The notes beneath the pieces were generated by a model. That model saw only the letters and a list, made by a program, of their open reading frames with translations, was not told the origin of the DNA and ran no database searches. From assembly GCA_037127315.1 (NCBI GenBank), contig JBBBDQ010001456.1, positions 2,137,501 to 2,201,500 on the forward strand: DNA of 64,000 nt, in the 5' to 3' direction. Positions 43,050 to 54,509 of the stretch are shown here, piece after piece. The position numbers and the translations under genes are program-made. Numbering within the stretch: the first letter of the stretch is position 1; every line of letters begins with the position of its first letter. The DNA is from Ascarosepion bandense. Taxonomy: Eukaryota; Mollusca; Cephalopoda; Sepiida; Sepiidae.

Positions 43050-44905
43050 CTAAACCAAGGTCACACCGATCACTGCGCTGCTCCATCTGAAGGCCATGTC
43101 ATTGAGATATAGCCCATTCTGAATCAATTGCCAGGTAAGTGAAATTACAGGGTTGCTGAGGTAATTGGTTGCTGGCACATCAGACCAAAAGGAGCACAAC
43201 TCAGTTGCCAACAAGCTAAGTTGATCACGTAGAGGGGTCCTTTGTTGTGACCCATCCACTATTAAACAATACAAGTGCCTCCAAGGCCGAAAAAGATCAG
43301 TGGATTGAGAAATGATCTGAAAAGCTTCTCAATACTCGAGTAAGAATTTTGATGTATTTTGGGGCCTATGCTTACCCCTCAAAATGGAAGGAGTAATAGT
43401 AAGTCTAGGGAAGGCGTCCCTAACACTCCCTGCCAAAATCAAATTCTATGTCAACTCGTGACATAGAAAATCCAACCTTGAGCCGTGTTGATGACTCACG
43501 TGTGGTATTCCCAGTCCCCCATGACGCTGGTGCAGACATCTCTGTTGAACTGATACTTGCGTCTACTCCACAAGAGGGTGGACAACAATTGCTTGATAGC
43601 TTTCCTATAATCACACAGAGGAAGTATCGACAACCTGTAAAGAATGAAGTGAAAGATGTATATAGCACACGCCTCAGCCCTCCCCTTTACAGACAATCAC
43701 TGTCGAAGCTAAGTCTGGACCGATGCTCCAACCTTTACCACTACCTCTAACCAATTCTTCTCCAGCTGGAAGATCCAGCCAAACCACACTTCAAGGATGC
43801 TGATGGGTCTGTCAGTCCAACTGAAGGGCACTTGAAGTGTGACCCACTTCCAGGCGCCTAACTGCGAATCGGAAAACTTGCTGCGATTAATTTTGGCTCC
43901 TGTCACCTTTTTGTACCGCTCAAGTGCCTTCTGTATCACCTCAATGTTGTCCTGAGACAACACGAAAAATGGATACGTCATCAGCGTACACAGAAACTCT
44001 ACTTCGAGCCCCACCAAGGCCAGTAATTTCGCGTAGGGCTGGACTGCATGCCCTGTCCCTTAACCGGCAAAGGAGGGGCTCCAAAGTGTAAAGTAGGGGT
44101 GACAGCTGACAAATTGACCAAGACAGCGCAAAAGCACTTGACTGCTTTCCATTTACGTGTACCACAGTACTGGGAGAGCGATACAGCAGGCTGATCCACG
44201 TGCAGAAGACGGGTTTGAACCCAGTGGCCTTCAGGATAGCAGCCAGATACTGATGGGTGACCCTATCAAATGCCTTGGACTGATCTAAATTGATCAGCGT
44301 GGTCTTCTCGTTATCTTTTGCACCCTCTATGATCATGAAGGTCAGATGCAGGTTGCTTTGAATTGTTTGTCCCTTCACAGTACAAGTCTACTTGGGTCCC
44401 AGCAGAATCTCAGCAACTGACTGCAAAATCTCCAGCATGATCTTGGCCAAAATCTTTAACTCTGTATTTAGCAGAGTTATGGGCCTGTAATCGTTTAAGT
44501 TCCTCCCAACACCCTTGAGCTTTTTCAACAGTGTGATTACACCTCTGAGATCCGGTTGGGGACAGATCCTTGCCGGAATCCTGCCGGAATCAGTTGGTGA
44601 ACATCACCATCGAAAATCTGTACAAAAGTGTGCGACAGCCTCAAGTGCAATTCATAGGGTAGACCGTCAAGCTTCGGAGACTTACCTCTGCTGACTTTCT
44701 TCAATACCAAGTAAACTTCGCCCTCCGTGATCTCACCCTTGCAGTTAGCTACTTCAGTTGGTGCAAGCTGAGGAAAGTCAGCCACGTAGCTGTGAAACTC
44801 TTCCTCACAGAGACCAGGATCCTTGGTAAAGCAGCTCTCAAAATGCCACTGAAACGCCTCACACATATCATCAGAGTACATCCCCCAGGGGTTTTGACCT
44901 TTCAA
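43050..44905 (-). pseudogene. LINE G reverse transcriptase (ORF2), broken
   Basis: The fragment from 44905 has 'CEAFQWHFESCFTKDPGLCE' and 'ITEGEVYLVLKKVSRGKSPK'. 44378-43941 has 'LINLDQSKAFDRVTHQYLAA' (first catalytic Asp), 'WISLLYRSPSTVVHVNGK' and 'RVSVYADDVSIF' (catalytic YADD). 44017-43709 has 'VIQKALERYKKVTGAKINRS' and 'WTDRPISILEVWFG'. C-terminal blocks follow to about 43050. Frames change at least five times. The protein would copy element RNA at nicked DNA. Confidence 0.8.
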
Positions 44906-45369
44906 ATTTATCAGTCGCTACCTCAACGGATCTCTTCCTTGCACAATCCAGTGCTCATGCTCACAGCTACATTCGACATCTTGTTTAACCTATGCCTAAT
45001 TACCTGCCTCCGGTAACACTTGCTAGCCAACTGCTCCAGGACCTGTTTGGCTGATGCTATATCTGGAGGACCTCTCCTGTCTCTGGCCAGGGTAGACTAT
45101 CTTTAAGTGCCTTTACGTGTTAGCCATAGCTAAGGTGAGTAGACGGCTATAGTCAGTGATGAAAGACCTAATGCTATTCTTACGCCTCTCCCGTCACCTA
45201 TTGCCAATAATCGCCCTCCACTAATTCCCACTGCACTAGTTTAGTTAGCTGTTGCTGGAAGTTTAGCTTGTTCAGCAAAGGCACATTGATTTTCTAGTGT
45301 TCAGCCAATATAGGCTTATAATCTGAAACCGTCTGGGCATAAATGAGTTCGTGGTTCAGTAGAACATGG

Positions 45370-45665
45370 GGCAATTTAGCAAATCTAGATCAACCCTTTT
45401 TACTAACATTCTATCCAGACAGCTAGCCACCTGGGTAGATGGCCACTTAAGTGTCCACGTCCACATCTTCCCGCCAGGGTGATTGACTCGGTATCGACAA
45501 GACCGAACTTGTCAATCAGATCCATCAAGCTATGATCGCAAACAATGTGAGTCTCCTGGATCGCAGCCACATCTACCCCAAAGGACAAGAGATCATGAAG
45601 CAGGCGGGCAGCCTTACCTCAATCTCTCAGGCCTTTCGCATTCAAGCTGACTAGCTTGATAGACA
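45370..45665 (-). pseudogene. LINE G endonuclease domain fragment
   Basis: 'MSFGVDVAAIQETHIVCDHS' carries the QET motif (metal-binding Glu) of APE-type nucleases at the start of ORF2. The remainder of the nuclease before the RT is only patchily visible. Confidence 0.6.
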
Positions 45666-46199
45666 TTTTTCAAGTAGGGACACATACTGATCAGAAATCC
45701 GTTGCAGTTAGGACCCCGATGGATTGTCCCAGGTACGCATCTCGGACTTAATCACTGACTTAACCACTGACATCCGTTGGGTACATGAGTTTTAAGACCC
45801 TATATAAAGAGGGGTGGAACAGAACTGAGACCCTCCTTGCCCAGAAAGTTTCTTTAGCTCAGGAGACTCAACTTTGGCTATCCTGAGCTCTGGAAAAGCG
45901 TCCTTCGCCCCCCAAAAGTGATCTCACACTTTGAGATTACCCCCAGAGCTTCTAATGAGGGTGTTTACTCCGGAGACGTCAGAGAAATTTCTTAGGTCTT
46001 CTGTAGATTTACCATTTACAGAGGTACATTTAAATAGTGGCCTTAATAGGGCCCTCCTTTGAGAAGAGAGGTCTCTTTCACAGGCCTTTCTGTCCACTTC
46101 ACAAATCTTCTCCTTATTCCAGTTATATTTTTTCCCTTTTCTTAGGAAGAGTTGAGGGGGTGTTTGGGGGAGGGAGTTGAAAAAGTTCTAAATGGAGAA

Positions 46200-47270
46200 G
46201 AAGAGATACTCCTTACCTTGTCTGCAGTTCTTTGTGACTTTACAGGCGAAGCAGGGGTAGGTTGCATCAGCCAGGGCCCTTTCAGCCCTTGATCTGTTTT
46301 TTTTTTTTCCTTCTTGGTCAACTTTTCTCCTTCCTCCTCCTCTTATCTCCCATTTTCAATGAATAGGAACGTGGTGGAAGCATTTCCTCAAACTCCATGT
46401 TGAGATCTGTCTGCACGTCTTGACAAACTGTTTCGAGCCTTATTTTTTACAGCTCCTGCTGCTGCTGCATCTTTGGGGATAGCTGTGATTTCTTTTTTTC
46501 CAGAATATACCTCCTTCATTGGTGGGGCATCTTGCTGAGAAGGATAAGGGGTAGCAGATTTTTTCCCCTCCTCAAAACCTCTGTCCATTCTGTCGAACTA
46601 CTGGTAGGCTAGCTCGTCTTCTCAGCCACCACCACTACTACTACTTCTGTTGCTGTAGTTTTTACCGGTGTTACCGACGCTGTCACCAGATTCTTGGCAG
46701 GGCACATTTTAGACAAGTGTCCTGCAGCACCACACGACCAGCAGTAGGGTCTCCTGTCTTCCACTACTACAAATAGTTTCTAACCCCTGCACATCAGTAT
46801 GTCTGGTACCCGCTGGAATTCCTTCCTATTCAGTGTGACCTGGAGACAGAAATCTCTAGTTAACATTCCTGCTTTGCTTTTGTCTACAGCTTCAAAGATT
46901 TGCGAAGAATCCTACCATATAGTCTGTAGGAAAACTGTGTACCGCTCTTCTTGTCCTTCATGTGCCCATATATTTGGTTTGTAACTGAATATTCTTTGTG
47001 ATAAGGATACTTTCTGCTAGCTTCCTCGCCTAGTCTTCTGTTCCCAGCAGGACGTCCCACATTGCTCTCGTTCTTTTAGCCAAAATATTCGCAACGGTCT
47101 GCTGGCTTTTGAGAGCCTCTTCCATTGTCTCCCCAATGACACCAATTAGCTTGCGAGTTTTCACATCAGTTGTCAGCAGGGAGATGATTCTTGCCGTAAC
47201 TGCATCTAGTGCTTCTGGAATAGACACCAATTCATTGCTGTTTATAAAGTCCTTATACTGCAGACACATT
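46200..47270 (-). pseudogene. LINE G ORF1 (nucleic-acid-binding, CCHC)
   Basis: The frame 47269-47030 has 'KTRKLIGVIGETMEEALKSQ' and 'LAKRTRAMWDVLLGTE', matched in copy H by 'ETMEDPLKSLKTMPKILAR' and 'AIWNILLGSKEE'. Lower down, near 46740, the knuckle 'CWSCGAAGHLSKMC' occurs, then a basic, Gln/Pro-rich tail (46588-46388, 'YPSQQDAPPMKE'). ORF1 proteins coat the element RNA. Stops and shifts are present. Confidence 0.7.
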
Positions 47271-47521
47271 TTTTCATAGTGTGCTGCGTCTTTTTAGATC
47301 ACAGTTGCCGACCAAACAGACAGTGACACTGACGGTGAAACAGTCGACTGGGGAGACTCTGCCATTGTGGTCACAGCACAAAAACACACAATAAAATCCA
47401 GTAATACATGCAACATTAAATAGACGTAGACATATATTTCCGTAGACAAATAACACACTTACTTCAATAACTCAAGCCTTGCACAAGTACAACACTGCCA
47501 AAGAAAAACTACAACCGAAAC

Positions 47522-48065
47522 GCGTGACGTAATGGAATATTTATTTTTGTATAAAAAATACCAAAAAAAAAGAAAGAAAAATGTGACACAAGGCCAAAAA
47601 TGGAAGTGGGTAGAGGGTGATTTTCATTAACTATCCTATACTTAGCTAATCACATTCACAATCCAATCACTCTTAACAATTTCTCCATTTAAAACAAAAA
47701 CTCATCCGTCACCTTACCATCAAACACATACCATAAATAACAGATATTTATAGGGGAACCTAAAAAAAGAGTAATAAACCCAAGAGATAAAAATGTATAT
47801 ACACTAATTTTTGTAAAATATATATAAATATATATTGATATGAAAATGAGCGAGGGAGGGGATGAATAAACCAAAACAAACTAAAAATATAACAAAATAT
47901 TCTAACAAAATAAACAGACCTGTCCACTCAACAAAATCAAGAGTGACTGCTGTATTCCGCTAAACGACTTGGTCTGGGGGAAAGGAGTTAGAGGCGTTCT
48001 GGTTGGAGATAATGAATGGCTCTGTGGTGTCTGTTGTGTCTTTGTTGGCAAAGCAGGTGTAGATT
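47522..48065 (-). mobile_element. L1/Tx1-like LINE 3' fragment F
   Basis: 47522-47810 repeats the 3' end of copy G in the same orientation and directly abuts the 5' start of G, so two copies lie head to tail. It continues to about 48065, where LINE copy D begins. It may be the severed 3' end of copy H (54510-55432). Confidence 0.55.
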
Positions 48066-48261
48066 GGGACGTTTTTTATATCATCAAATAGCCCCACGCA
48101 AGACATTCTACTGCCACTGTTTTGCAAGGGGTTACATAGGCGGAAAGAGTGACAGGTTATAGGGGGTGTCAGGAAGTGGGTAAGAGTAGGATGAGAATAC
48201 TGATGAGAGTGGAGTGGACGGAGAAAGGAGCATGAGAGAGAGAGAGAGAGAAGGATGCAGG

Positions 48262-50530
48262 TCAGTGGAATAAGAGATGACTATTGACTTTACATTTAAA
48301 TTCTTGGAGATTGTAGCTGTCAGGGAAGCATGCAAATGGAAGAGAAATCCACAGGTAGGAAGCGCAAGAAAAGAAGCTGCTGGAGTAGTATTTGCGTTTA
48401 AAATTTATTGGTTTCACAGTAAAAGGGTGGGACCTAGTTGCTAATCTTGTGGCTCGAGTAAATTCATATATAGGGGGCACCATTGAATTAAGTTCATTGG
48501 AGCAGAAGCCATGAAAGTATTTGTAGAAGAGACACAGGGAAGCTACATTACACCGGTGAGAAAGTGACTATTTGAGCTGCCAAGTCTGGATTGATCACAT
48601 TACAGATTCTTCGTTGGATGTTGTCAAAGACCTCTAGGTGGATAGCAGGAACACCAGACCAGATATGGCAGCAATATTCAATGCACGGGCGGATGGTAGA
48701 TTTATATATGTGCAGGGCGGGGAAAACTTCCTGGCCCTACATAGAGAACCAACTTTCTTAGCAGCGGATTTATTCTATATAGTCTTTCACTTGAGGTCTG
48801 TTGTAAGAGTTAACCTGAGGAGGCGCAGTGTTTTGCTTTCAAGGAGACTAATGGGGGGGGGGGCGATATGGTTAATAGATAGCAGTTTCGTTTTGGAAGC
48901 ATTAAAATTCACGAGCCATTTCTTACCCCAGTTCGCCACGGATTGGAGGTTCTTTACAAGCTCGGCAGCGAGGCTTGCTTTGTCAGCTTCAGCAGATTTT
49001 TGATCGAGGTAAGAGTAAACTGTAGTGTCATTAGTGTATATGCCTACTTGGAATCTTATTACATCTGGGAGATCGTTAATATAGATAAGAAAAAGCATAA
49101 GACCTAGAATAGAGCTTTGTGAGTCACCCGTGTTCGTACGATAGCATTGGGAGGCATGTCCGTTTAATACTACCTTCATTGTGCGACTTGAAAGTCATGA
49201 CTGGATAAGGTCAAACAATTATCCAGTTATACCATAGCCTCGCAGCTTGCGTAGAAGACCAGCATGCCAGATTCTGTCAAACACTTTGGAAATGTCTAGG
49301 GCAACAGTTCGGGCTTTGCCGTTCTTGTCAAGAGCCTGGTGTATATACTCAGTGATGGTCGTAAGCATATCAACAGTAAACCTGGTGAAGTTGAAACCAT
49401 ACTGTTTGTCAGAGAAGAGTCTGTGGGTTGTGAGATGTTGAACCACCTCGGCGTTGATGATAGCTTCGAGCACTTTGCCAAAGATCGGTAGGAGCGATAA
49501 TTAGAGGGGTCACCAGTGTTTTATATATTGGAACCACGGAGGAGGATTTCCAGCAGGCAGGAAAGCAAGAAGCAGAGAGGCAGTTATTATAGGGTTTAGA
49601 GAGAACTGAGAAGAGTTCAGAGGAACATTTCTTCAGGACAATTATTGGTATTTTCGTCATCGCCGCTCGCTTTATGGGAGTCAAGCTTTGAAATTATATT
49701 GGAGACCACCGAGGGGGTAATGTAGATGTTATTTAGTTGGGCCTCAGTTCAGGGTGGGAAGTCGACTACAGATACTCCAGACGAGTCCAGTGTCGAGTTG
49801 GTGGAGAATCTGCGAGCGAAGCACTCAGCCTTGTCTGCTGTAGAAATAAGGACCTCAAATTCGTTGATTAGAGGGAGGATTGAGGGTTTGCTATTTTATT
49901 TATTTTTGTATTTATATTTTTATATTTATTTTATTTTATTTTATTTTTTATTTTTATTTGCTATTTGCTATTTTATTTGCTATTGAGGGTTTTCTATTTT
50001 ACAGAGCCTCCAGTAGTGTTTGGAACCGAACTTACGGGATGCTATGCGCTACTTCATTCTGGTTGCAAACAGCAGCTTAGCTTCTTTAAGTATCTTCGTG
50101 GACTCATTCGTGCACAAACATATGAACAGACGGGTGAGAGGAAATGGCCTTGTCAATATTACTGGAGATGCTGTCAAGAACAGAACAGCCGGAAAATGAG
50201 GGGGAGCGGTAGAAGAAGAAGAGATAGCTAACTGAGCTTAGTAGGGAGAGACGGAAACACATATAAGAATGATCTATTGATTCAAGAATGATCACCCTAG
50301 AGGGAGGTGTTCACTGACGTAAACACCAAGTCCATGCATGTGGACATTGGAGTTCTTCTTGAAGAGGGGAAGGTAACCAGGGACATAGAATTCAGAATAG
50401 AGGATAGAAGGATCAAGGTTAGTTTTGCAGAGGGCTAGGATGTCAGGTGAGTTGATTTGGAGGAAGGATTCGACACTGTAAAAGTTGGTGCGTATACCTC
50501 GTATGTTAGCGAAGGAGATGTTGATACGTT
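48262..50530 (-). pseudogene. LINE D ORF2 (endonuclease + RT), broken
   Basis: Minus frames: endonuclease traces (50490-50104, 'ILESIDHSYMCFRLSLLSS'); RT fingers (49684-49409, 'CFPACWKSSSVVPIYK'); 49473-49219 with 'YGFNFTRFTVDML' and 'ALDISKVFDRIWHAG'; 49179-48787 with 'SILGLMLFLIYINDL' and the decayed catalytic box 'YTNDTTVYS' (YADD in copy B); terminal 'LWISLPFACFPDSYN' at about 48340. A T/A-rich expansion (49892-49985) splits the linker. Confidence 0.8.
49892..49985. repeat. Low-complexity TTTTA-type expansion inside LINE D
   Basis: 'gagggtttgctattttattt' is followed by about 90 bp of T-rich repeats and then 'ttgctattgagggttttcta'. Copies B and C have only the ordinary coding sequence at this point, so the run grew after insertion. 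Confidence 0.85.
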
Positions 50531-51475
50531 TGGTGTTTTTAGGTTAGCTGGTTTAGATTTGCTTTTATGATAGCGTGTATTCATGAATGTTTTATTAGAA
50601 AAGTGGCCTAGAGTAGAATCAGTCGATTCTTGTATGTAGTATGTGTGGGAGGGAAACTGGCGCAGACTGCAACATAATATGGCCTCAGGGTTGCCCACCG
50701 GAGGTTCATGCAGGGACACCCATCCATATGCGACATGGCACTACTTATAATCTCGATATTATTCAATCGTTGATCAGAGCAGCCTCTCATGACGCTACGC
50801 ATGAGTTCGGGCTCCTAACTACCAGTCGGAAGCAGTAACCAGGAACCTGCCAACTCGTTACCCTCAGAATGAAGAGACGTTGCCACTATCCACAAACACT
50901 GCAAAAAGCTTGCGACAGCACTAGGACTAGGACTAGATGAGAAAAAAGAATCCGGGAATCCCTTCCTAAACAGGAAACAAGGCGTGCACCTCTACTCCTG
51001 TCCAAAAGAAGAGGGATGAGTGTGAACCGGGCGATAGAAGTGTCTATCTACTCCAATTAAAAAAATGAAACAAACTTTAACTAAGCTTTAACTATAAGTC
51101 GGAAGAAGCCTTCTAAGCCAATTGTTTTGCAATATCCCCAATGCCCGTTAAGGAAAACACAAGATAAACGAAAAGCCTTTGAAGGTGCTGATTCATTGTT
51201 TTAAATAAATATAACCACCGCTATGAAAAGGACAAAATATAAAATGTGTTGTACAGTAGGTAAATAAATACATTCCCAAAATGAAAAAAAGCAACCAAAA
51301 GAAAATAATATATCCGAGTGAATACAGAACAAAGAAAAATCTTTTTTACAACGTCCAAAACATTAATTTAAAACAGTGCTTGATATATAATTTATAGAGC
51401 TGTGAATATTTATTTTAAAATATATTTTAGAACATGTACAGAATGTTTTTTTATATATCCACAACAAATAGTACA

Positions 51476-51519
51476 GTTGTTTCGACATTGAAGCTATAAT
51501 GTCACATTAGGCGATGTGG
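51476..51519 (-). ncRNA. Degenerate hammerhead-like sequence (P2)
   Basis: Stem II GACATT/AATGTC (51503-51484) is perfect and GAAAC follows, but the catalytic box reads CTAATGT (51510-51504) instead of CTGANGA, and the cleavage-site nucleotide would be G. It is most likely a dead relic. Confidence 0.35.
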
Positions 51520-52386
51520 ACAGAAATGGAAAGCCTCATTTCTTATATTTGGTCAGTTGCGTGTGGGATGTTGGTGGGGGTTAGTGATAAGGGAATAAGT
51601 CTTGTGGATTGACCATTAGAATTTTGAAGAAAGTGGTGTGGGTAGTGAAAATGGTTGATTAATGAGTGTCTGTGGGTTTTGTAGACAGATTTAACATTAG
51701 CAGTTAGAATGTAAGTTTTTATTATCTTGCGACTAGACTATATCCTTTGGATTTCTTAGAGAAGCAGGTAAGGGGTGGGATGCTCATTTTATACAGAATA
51801 TTTTTGTATTTAAGCGGAGTTTTTATAATTAATCTAATTTTGTATATTTAATCTTAATTTTGAATTTAGGAAATCGATTTTTTCTATTAAATTTTAAATT
51901 TTAATTAGATCACAGTTTGGAAACCGATTTTTTCTATTAAATTTTAAATTTTAATTAGATCACTGTTTGCGGTAAGATTTAATGTAAAAGGTAAAATTTA
52001 ATGTTTAAAATTTAAGGTAATAGGTAAGTAGGTAATAGGTGCGTAATAAGTAGAATTTTATGTAGGAGGAAAGATTAAATGCTTGTATTTAAGGTAATAG
52101 GTGAATAGGTAATAGGTGTGTTTGTATTTAAGGTAATAGGTGAAGTTTAATGTGTGTATTAAGGACAGTTCTTATAATTAATCTAATTATGTATATTAAA
52201 CCTTACTTTAGAATTTAGTAAATCGATTTTTTCTATAGAATTTTTAATTTAAATTTTTTTTTAAAAATTAGATCACAGTTTGTGGTGTATGTAGGAGTGT
52301 TGTTAGTACAATGAAGGTGTATCATTTCTAGGGGGTCCTAGCTCTGGCTTTTGTAGTATTTTTTAGCATGATTGTAAGGTTAGGTC

Positions 52387-52890
52387 TCAAATGTGCTTGC
52401 AGTTTACTGTGGTTTCATGCCTCTGGTTTAAAAGCTTGTTCCTATTCATATATTTAATGATTTCAATTTTTTCTTGAAGACAAAGGAAACATAGTTCCTT
52501 TATAGATTTAGCTGTTCTTGCTTGTTTAAGGATTTTCCATTTAACGTTAGGCGTTGTATTTTCGTCTTTTAACTTCCAAAAGTATTTGGAGAGAGACGTC
52601 ATGTTTTGTTTTTCTTTGTTATTGAAGGATGAGAGATGATTGTAAAATCGCATTTTAAATACGTTCATGGTATTTCCGATATATATTTTTTCATCTTTAG
52701 GATTCTCCATGGATGAAATCGAATACATATATATCAGGGATTTCGTTAGACATTTATTGGTCATGGGGCATTGGTTAGGGTTTCTACAGTTACAGAGGTT
52801 GTTATTATGGGGCGGATTGGTATTAGTGTTGGGGTTATTTTTGTTGTGTGCTTTTAATATTTTGCTGTTGTGTACTTTATTTTTTCTAGA
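52387..52890 (-). pseudogene. P2 GIY-YIG endonuclease
   Basis: The frame 52764-52387 (125 residues): 'DEKIYIGNTMNVFKMRFYNH' (YIG and the following Arg-x3-His of the catalytic site), 'TSLSKYFWKLKDENTTPN', 'WKILKQARTAKSI', 'CFLCLQEKIEIIKYMNRNK' and 'NQRHETTVNCKH'. Just upstream on minus, 'CNCRNPNQCPMTNKC' gives the Cys-rich motif. This is the cleanest GIY-YIG domain in the window. The final Cys-His and Glu region is kept. Confidence 0.85.
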
Positions 52891-53009
52891 TTATTAGAGC
52901 AGCTATAACTTAGTTTTATTGTATTTTTATTGAAAATTTGATGCTGTCAATATATATATATAAATAAAGTACATATATGTTGGCAGCATCTTTTCTTTTA
53001 AACACGTTG

Positions 53010-53453
53010 TACTAAAAGATAGAGACAATTTAGTCTTGCAGATTTTCTTTTGTATTTTCTCATATTTTCTAATGAGGCTTTTTATTTCAAAATTATATTT
53101 TTGCAAATGTTGACCATAGGTTAACCAAGTACTTTTGAACGCCATCATTTATCATCAGGGTCAAATTTTACAGTTTTACTATTTTAAACATCAACAATTG
53201 CCTTGTAGCACAAAACGTGTTACAACAATTTGAAGAACTAAATAAACGCTAAGAAAATTTTTTTAAAATTCAAGGGAAGTAATAATGTGATCACATGCAA
53301 GCATGAAAATATGTGATCACGTATAGGCGTGAATTGTCTGATAACATGGAATATTTAGAGTTGCAAACAATTTTTAAATACCGTAAAAATACATTAGGAA
53401 ATTTAAAATTCAAGGGAATTATGTGAATTATCTAATTATGTAGAAGCAAGTAT
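53010..53453. repeat. Left arm of a 440-bp inverted repeat
   Basis: Reverse complement of 53927-54372 with about 90 percent agreement by eye (for example 'gtgatcacatgcaagcatgaaa' against 'catgcttgcacgtgatcac'). Confidence 0.9.
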
Positions 53454-53477
53454 TCTGTTGATTCTAACAAAACCTTA

Positions 53478-53918
53478 AAACTTAAAATATACTATAGTAA
53501 ATTCCAAACCTCTAATCTGGTAATGAGCAACCACCATTCTCCAGCTGCTACCAGGGTTGATAGAACTAATGTTGTGTATGAATTCAAATGTCCTTTTGAA
53601 GAATGCTCTTCTAATCCACATACATACATTGGATTTATGACTACCCGGCTCTCTAGACGATTAACTATGCATTTAAATGATTCTAGCGCCATTACACAAC
53701 ATCTTATGTCGCATACTGTTTCCCTTCTGAATTCTGACATTTGTAAAATTCTTATGAACAATACTAAAATTATTGATCTACACACAGACATTAGATGCCT
53801 TAAAATTTTAGAGGCACTACATATCAGAAGTAATAAACCTCTTATCAATCGCACAGATTACCAAGTTTCTGGATACATTCTTCAATGTGTTCAGATAGAA
53901 TATTTGAAGTATAATTAA
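53478..53918 (+). pseudogene. Penelope-type GIY-YIG nuclease between inverted arms (P3)
   Basis: 'RTNVVYEFKCPFEECSSNPH' is followed by 'TYIGFMTTRLSRRLTMH' (Y-I-G and R-x3-H catalytic elements), 'SAITQHLMSHT', 'ILMNNTKIIDL' and 'CLKILEALHIRSNKPLIN' (the conserved Glu in the 'EAL.I' segment). This type differs from the P1/P2 nuclease and is the one usual in Penelope/Neptune-like elements. The frame is open for about 145 codons without an internal stop. The RT is missing, so it is a fragment, though the domain looks intact. Confidence 0.8.
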
Positions 53919-53926
53919 GGTAAATA

Positions 53927-54372
53927 ATTCTTGCCTCTGCATAATTAGATAATTCACATCATTAATTTCTTTAAATTTTAAATTCCCTAATGTATTTTTA
54001 CGGTATTTAAAATTTTTTTGAAACTCTAAATATTCCATGTTATCAGATAATTCACGCTTCTATGCGATCACATATTTTCATGCTTGCACGTGATCACATT
54101 ATTACTTCCCTTGAATTTAAAAAAATTTTCTTAGCGTTTATTTAGTTCTTCAAATTGTCGTAACATGTTTTGTGCTACAAGGCAATTGTTGATGTTTAAA
54201 ATAGTAAAACTGTAAAATTTGACCCTGATGATGAATGATGGCATTCAAAAGTACTCGGTTAACCTCTGGTCAACATTTGCAAAAATATAATTTTGAAATA
54301 AAAAGCCTCATTAGAAAATATGAGAAAATACAAAAGAAAATCTGTAAGACTAAGTTGTCTTTATCGTTTAAT
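53927..54372. repeat. Right arm of the 440-bp inverted repeat
   Basis: Partner of 53010-53453. Contains CTGATGA followed by a perfect GAATG/CATTC stem (54225-54246), a hammerhead-like piece. Confidence 0.9.
54219..54273 (+). ncRNA. Degenerate hammerhead-like sequence in P3 arm
   Basis: GACC...GGTC stem I, CTGATGA box and stem II GAATG/CATTC are present, but the second core block reads AAAA rather than GAAA and stem III is unclear. A similar version lies in the opposite arm (about 53111-53164, minus). Possibly a relic. Confidence 0.35.
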
Positions 54373-54381
54373 ACATATCTA

Positions 54382-54405
54382 TATATATATCTATCTATCT
54401 ATCTA

Positions 54406-54456
<51 letters not shown>
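54382..54456. repeat. (TATC)n/(TA)n microsatellite
   Basis: ATCT units followed by about 25 TA units. Confidence 0.95.
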
Positions 54457-54458
<2 letters not shown>

Positions 54459-54509
54459 TTGGATATCAGAATGAACAACATGAAATTAAATTTGTCAATT
54501 TAAAAATTT

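Larger units (their letters stand above)
42318..47521 (-). mobile_element. L1/Tx1-like LINE copy G, near full length, degraded
   Basis: On minus: ORF1 with a CCHC knuckle (47269-46200), ORF2 with an APE endonuclease trace (45665-45370) and RT (44905-43050), and a 3' region (43040-42318) that also occurs at 47522-47810. A two-ORF layout with a zinc-knuckle ORF1 fits the Tx1/L1 group. It is inserted in the gypsy-2 5' LTR. Confidence 0.7.
48076..51330 (-). mobile_element. LINE copy D (same family as A-C), near full length, degraded
   Basis: The 3' signature 'gcaagacattctactgccac' at about 48098 is preceded by a T-run. The 5' leader 'ctatctactccaatt' is at about 51045, and a further 270 bp (to about 51330) matches the sequence upstream of copy A in reverse, including 'cctactgtacaacacatttt' on the opposite strand. 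Coding sequence is broken throughout. Confidence 0.8.
51400..52960 (-). mobile_element. Penelope-like element P2, 3' part
   Basis: Same family as P1: GIY-YIG coding (52890-52387) and an AT-rich 3' region with local duplications ('gattttttctattaaattt' at about 51869 and 51925), ending with a hammerhead-like relic near 51470-51519. The RT is missing. Confidence 0.65.

Noticed and set aside
43448..43750. 100-residue plus-strand frame
   Set aside because: It is antisense to the RT C-terminal region of LINE G. The minus strand carries the recognisable motifs.
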